Below are positions 5,539-6,273 of a stretch of 6,273 nucleotides of DNA, in pieces. Numbering within the stretch: the stretch's first letter is position 1; each line of letters starts with the position of its first letter. The notes under the pieces are model-generated. The model did no database searches, was not told where the DNA came from, and saw only the letters and a list, made by a program, of their open reading frames with translations. Position numbers and translations under genes: made by a program. Source of the DNA: Acidobacteriota bacterium (GTDB taxonomy: Bacteria > Acidobacteriota > Terriglobia > UBA7540); assembly GCA_021828225.1 (NCBI GenBank), contig JAKASH010000189.1:1-6273 (forward strand), in the 5' to 3' direction.

Positions 5539-6273
5539 TCACACAAATGCGCGCGGAGGGGCCATCGAACCCACCAATTCGCGTGCACGCACTCGGGCTT
5601 CCCTGTCGCATTCCAGGACGTCTTCCATTGAATTTAGATGCCTCTGGGGAGTCGCACGCATCACATTCTCAATCAGACGTGGAATATCGGGAAATCGAAG
5701 CTCTCCCTTGAGGAAAGTTTCCACAGCCACTTCATCCGCGGCATTCAGCACGCAAGGCATCACTCCGCCCTGTTCCAGGGCCGAACGGCCCAATTCGAGG
5801 CACGGAAACCGGCGCACGTCCGGCTCGCGAAAGTGTAAGCGTTTGGTTGCAATCAAATCGAGAAGGGGCAGGGTCCCGTTGGCAGCCACACGTTCGGGAT
5901 AGGTCAGCGCGTATTGGATGGGAAGCCGCATGTCGGCAACAGAAAGCTGAGCCATCACAGACCCATCATTGAACTCGATCATGGAATGAATAATCGATTC
6001 CGGATGAACCAGGACATCAATCTGACGGGAGGGAAATCCGAAAAGCCAGCGGGCCTCAATAATCTCGAGGCCTTTGTTCATCAGGGTTGCGGAATCAATG
6101 GTGATCCGGCCTCCCATCTTCCAGACCGGATGTTTCAGCGCCTGATCAGGCGTTACCGTCTCCAATTGCTTGCGAGGCGTCCTGAGGAAAGGCCCGCCCG
6201 AACCGGTCAGGATAAGACGCCGGACCTCGTCGTGGGCTCCGGACCTGAGGCACTGGTGGATCGCGCAATGTTC
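5539..6273 (-). CDS. dxr: 1-deoxy-D-xylulose 5-phosphate reductoisomerase, C-terminal part (5' end outside window)
   Basis: Dxr rearranges and reduces 1-deoxy-D-xylulose 5-phosphate to MEP with NADPH and a divalent metal, the first committed MEP-pathway step, in the cytoplasm. The frame is open to the right edge, so the start lies beyond 6273; 244 residues are visible, about 60% of the usual 390-400. The first visible residue, Glu1 of EHCAIHQCL, aligns with metal ligand Glu152 of E. coli Dxr. GSGGPF (24-29), His48 in HPVWKMG, Ser61 and NKGLE (66-70, with Asn66, Lys67 and Glu70) align with E. coli Ser186, His209, Ser222, Asn227, Lys228 and Glu231, allowing for a loop ten residues shorter here. 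The usual HPNW reads HPVW. The C-terminal helical domain includes LNAADEVAVETFL. An internal TTG at 6165 is a Leu codon, not a start. It ends 20 nt before rseP. Confidence 0.97.
   Translation of the reverse strand, partial: EHCAIHQCLRSGAHDEVRRLILTGSGGPFLRTPRKQLETVTPDQALKHPVWKMGGRITIDSATLMNKGLEIIEARWLFGFPSRQIDVLVHPESIIHSMIEFNDGSVMAQLSVADMRLPIQYALTYPERVAANGTLPLLDLIATKRLHFREPDVRRFPCLELGRSALEQGGVMPCVLNAADEVAVETFLKGELRFPDIPRLIENVMRATPQRHLNSMEDVLECDREARVRARELVGSMAPPRAFV

Noticed and set aside
4982..5902. 306-codon + strand frame opposite rseP and dxr
   Set aside because: It is antisense to two clearly recognised genes, has low-complexity His/Arg/Ser-rich content and shows no family motif; it is a shadow frame.

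Overview
The window looks like chromosomal housekeeping DNA from a moderately GC-rich bacterium, most likely an Acidobacteriota member. That assignment is an inference from the dxr-rseP-ispG gene order and from the flavour of the RibF, IspG and amidase sequences; no rRNA or other taxonomic marker is present.

Layout: the 3' end of ribF (riboflavin kinase/FAD synthetase) enters from the left on the + strand and stops at 510. Everything else is on the - strand. Read in the direction of transcription, from the right edge leftwards, it is: dxr (3' part only), rseP, ispG, a UGA-interrupted gene of the GrdB-like selenoprotein B family, and an amidase-signature hydrolase that ends convergently against ribF. 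Gaps between the - strand genes are 20, 47, 119 and 103 nt, compatible with one operon, although the two wider gaps hold inverted repeats and could carry separate regulation.

The main discovery is the fourth gene. Conventional ORF calling splits it into a 160-residue piece and an 84-residue piece separated by one in-frame TGA at 2371-2373. Read through as selenocysteine, it gives one 246-residue protein with a Sec-Pro-Met-Cys redox motif at 161-164, at the place where, as I recall the family, homologues carry Cys-x-x-Cys. Just downstream of the UGA the mRNA can form a good bacterial SECIS hairpin: 7 bp, a 5-nt loop starting GGU, and the loop beginning 18 nt after the UGA.

How the genes fit together: Dxr and IspG are the first committed and the penultimate enzymes of the MEP isoprenoid pathway. 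RseP is the intramembrane site-2 protease that commonly sits with them. IspG is an oxygen-sensitive [4Fe-4S] enzyme, so a redox selenoprotein immediately downstream suggests, but does not prove, a link between redox protection and isoprenoid or envelope metabolism. No selA, selB, selC or selD is present in this window.
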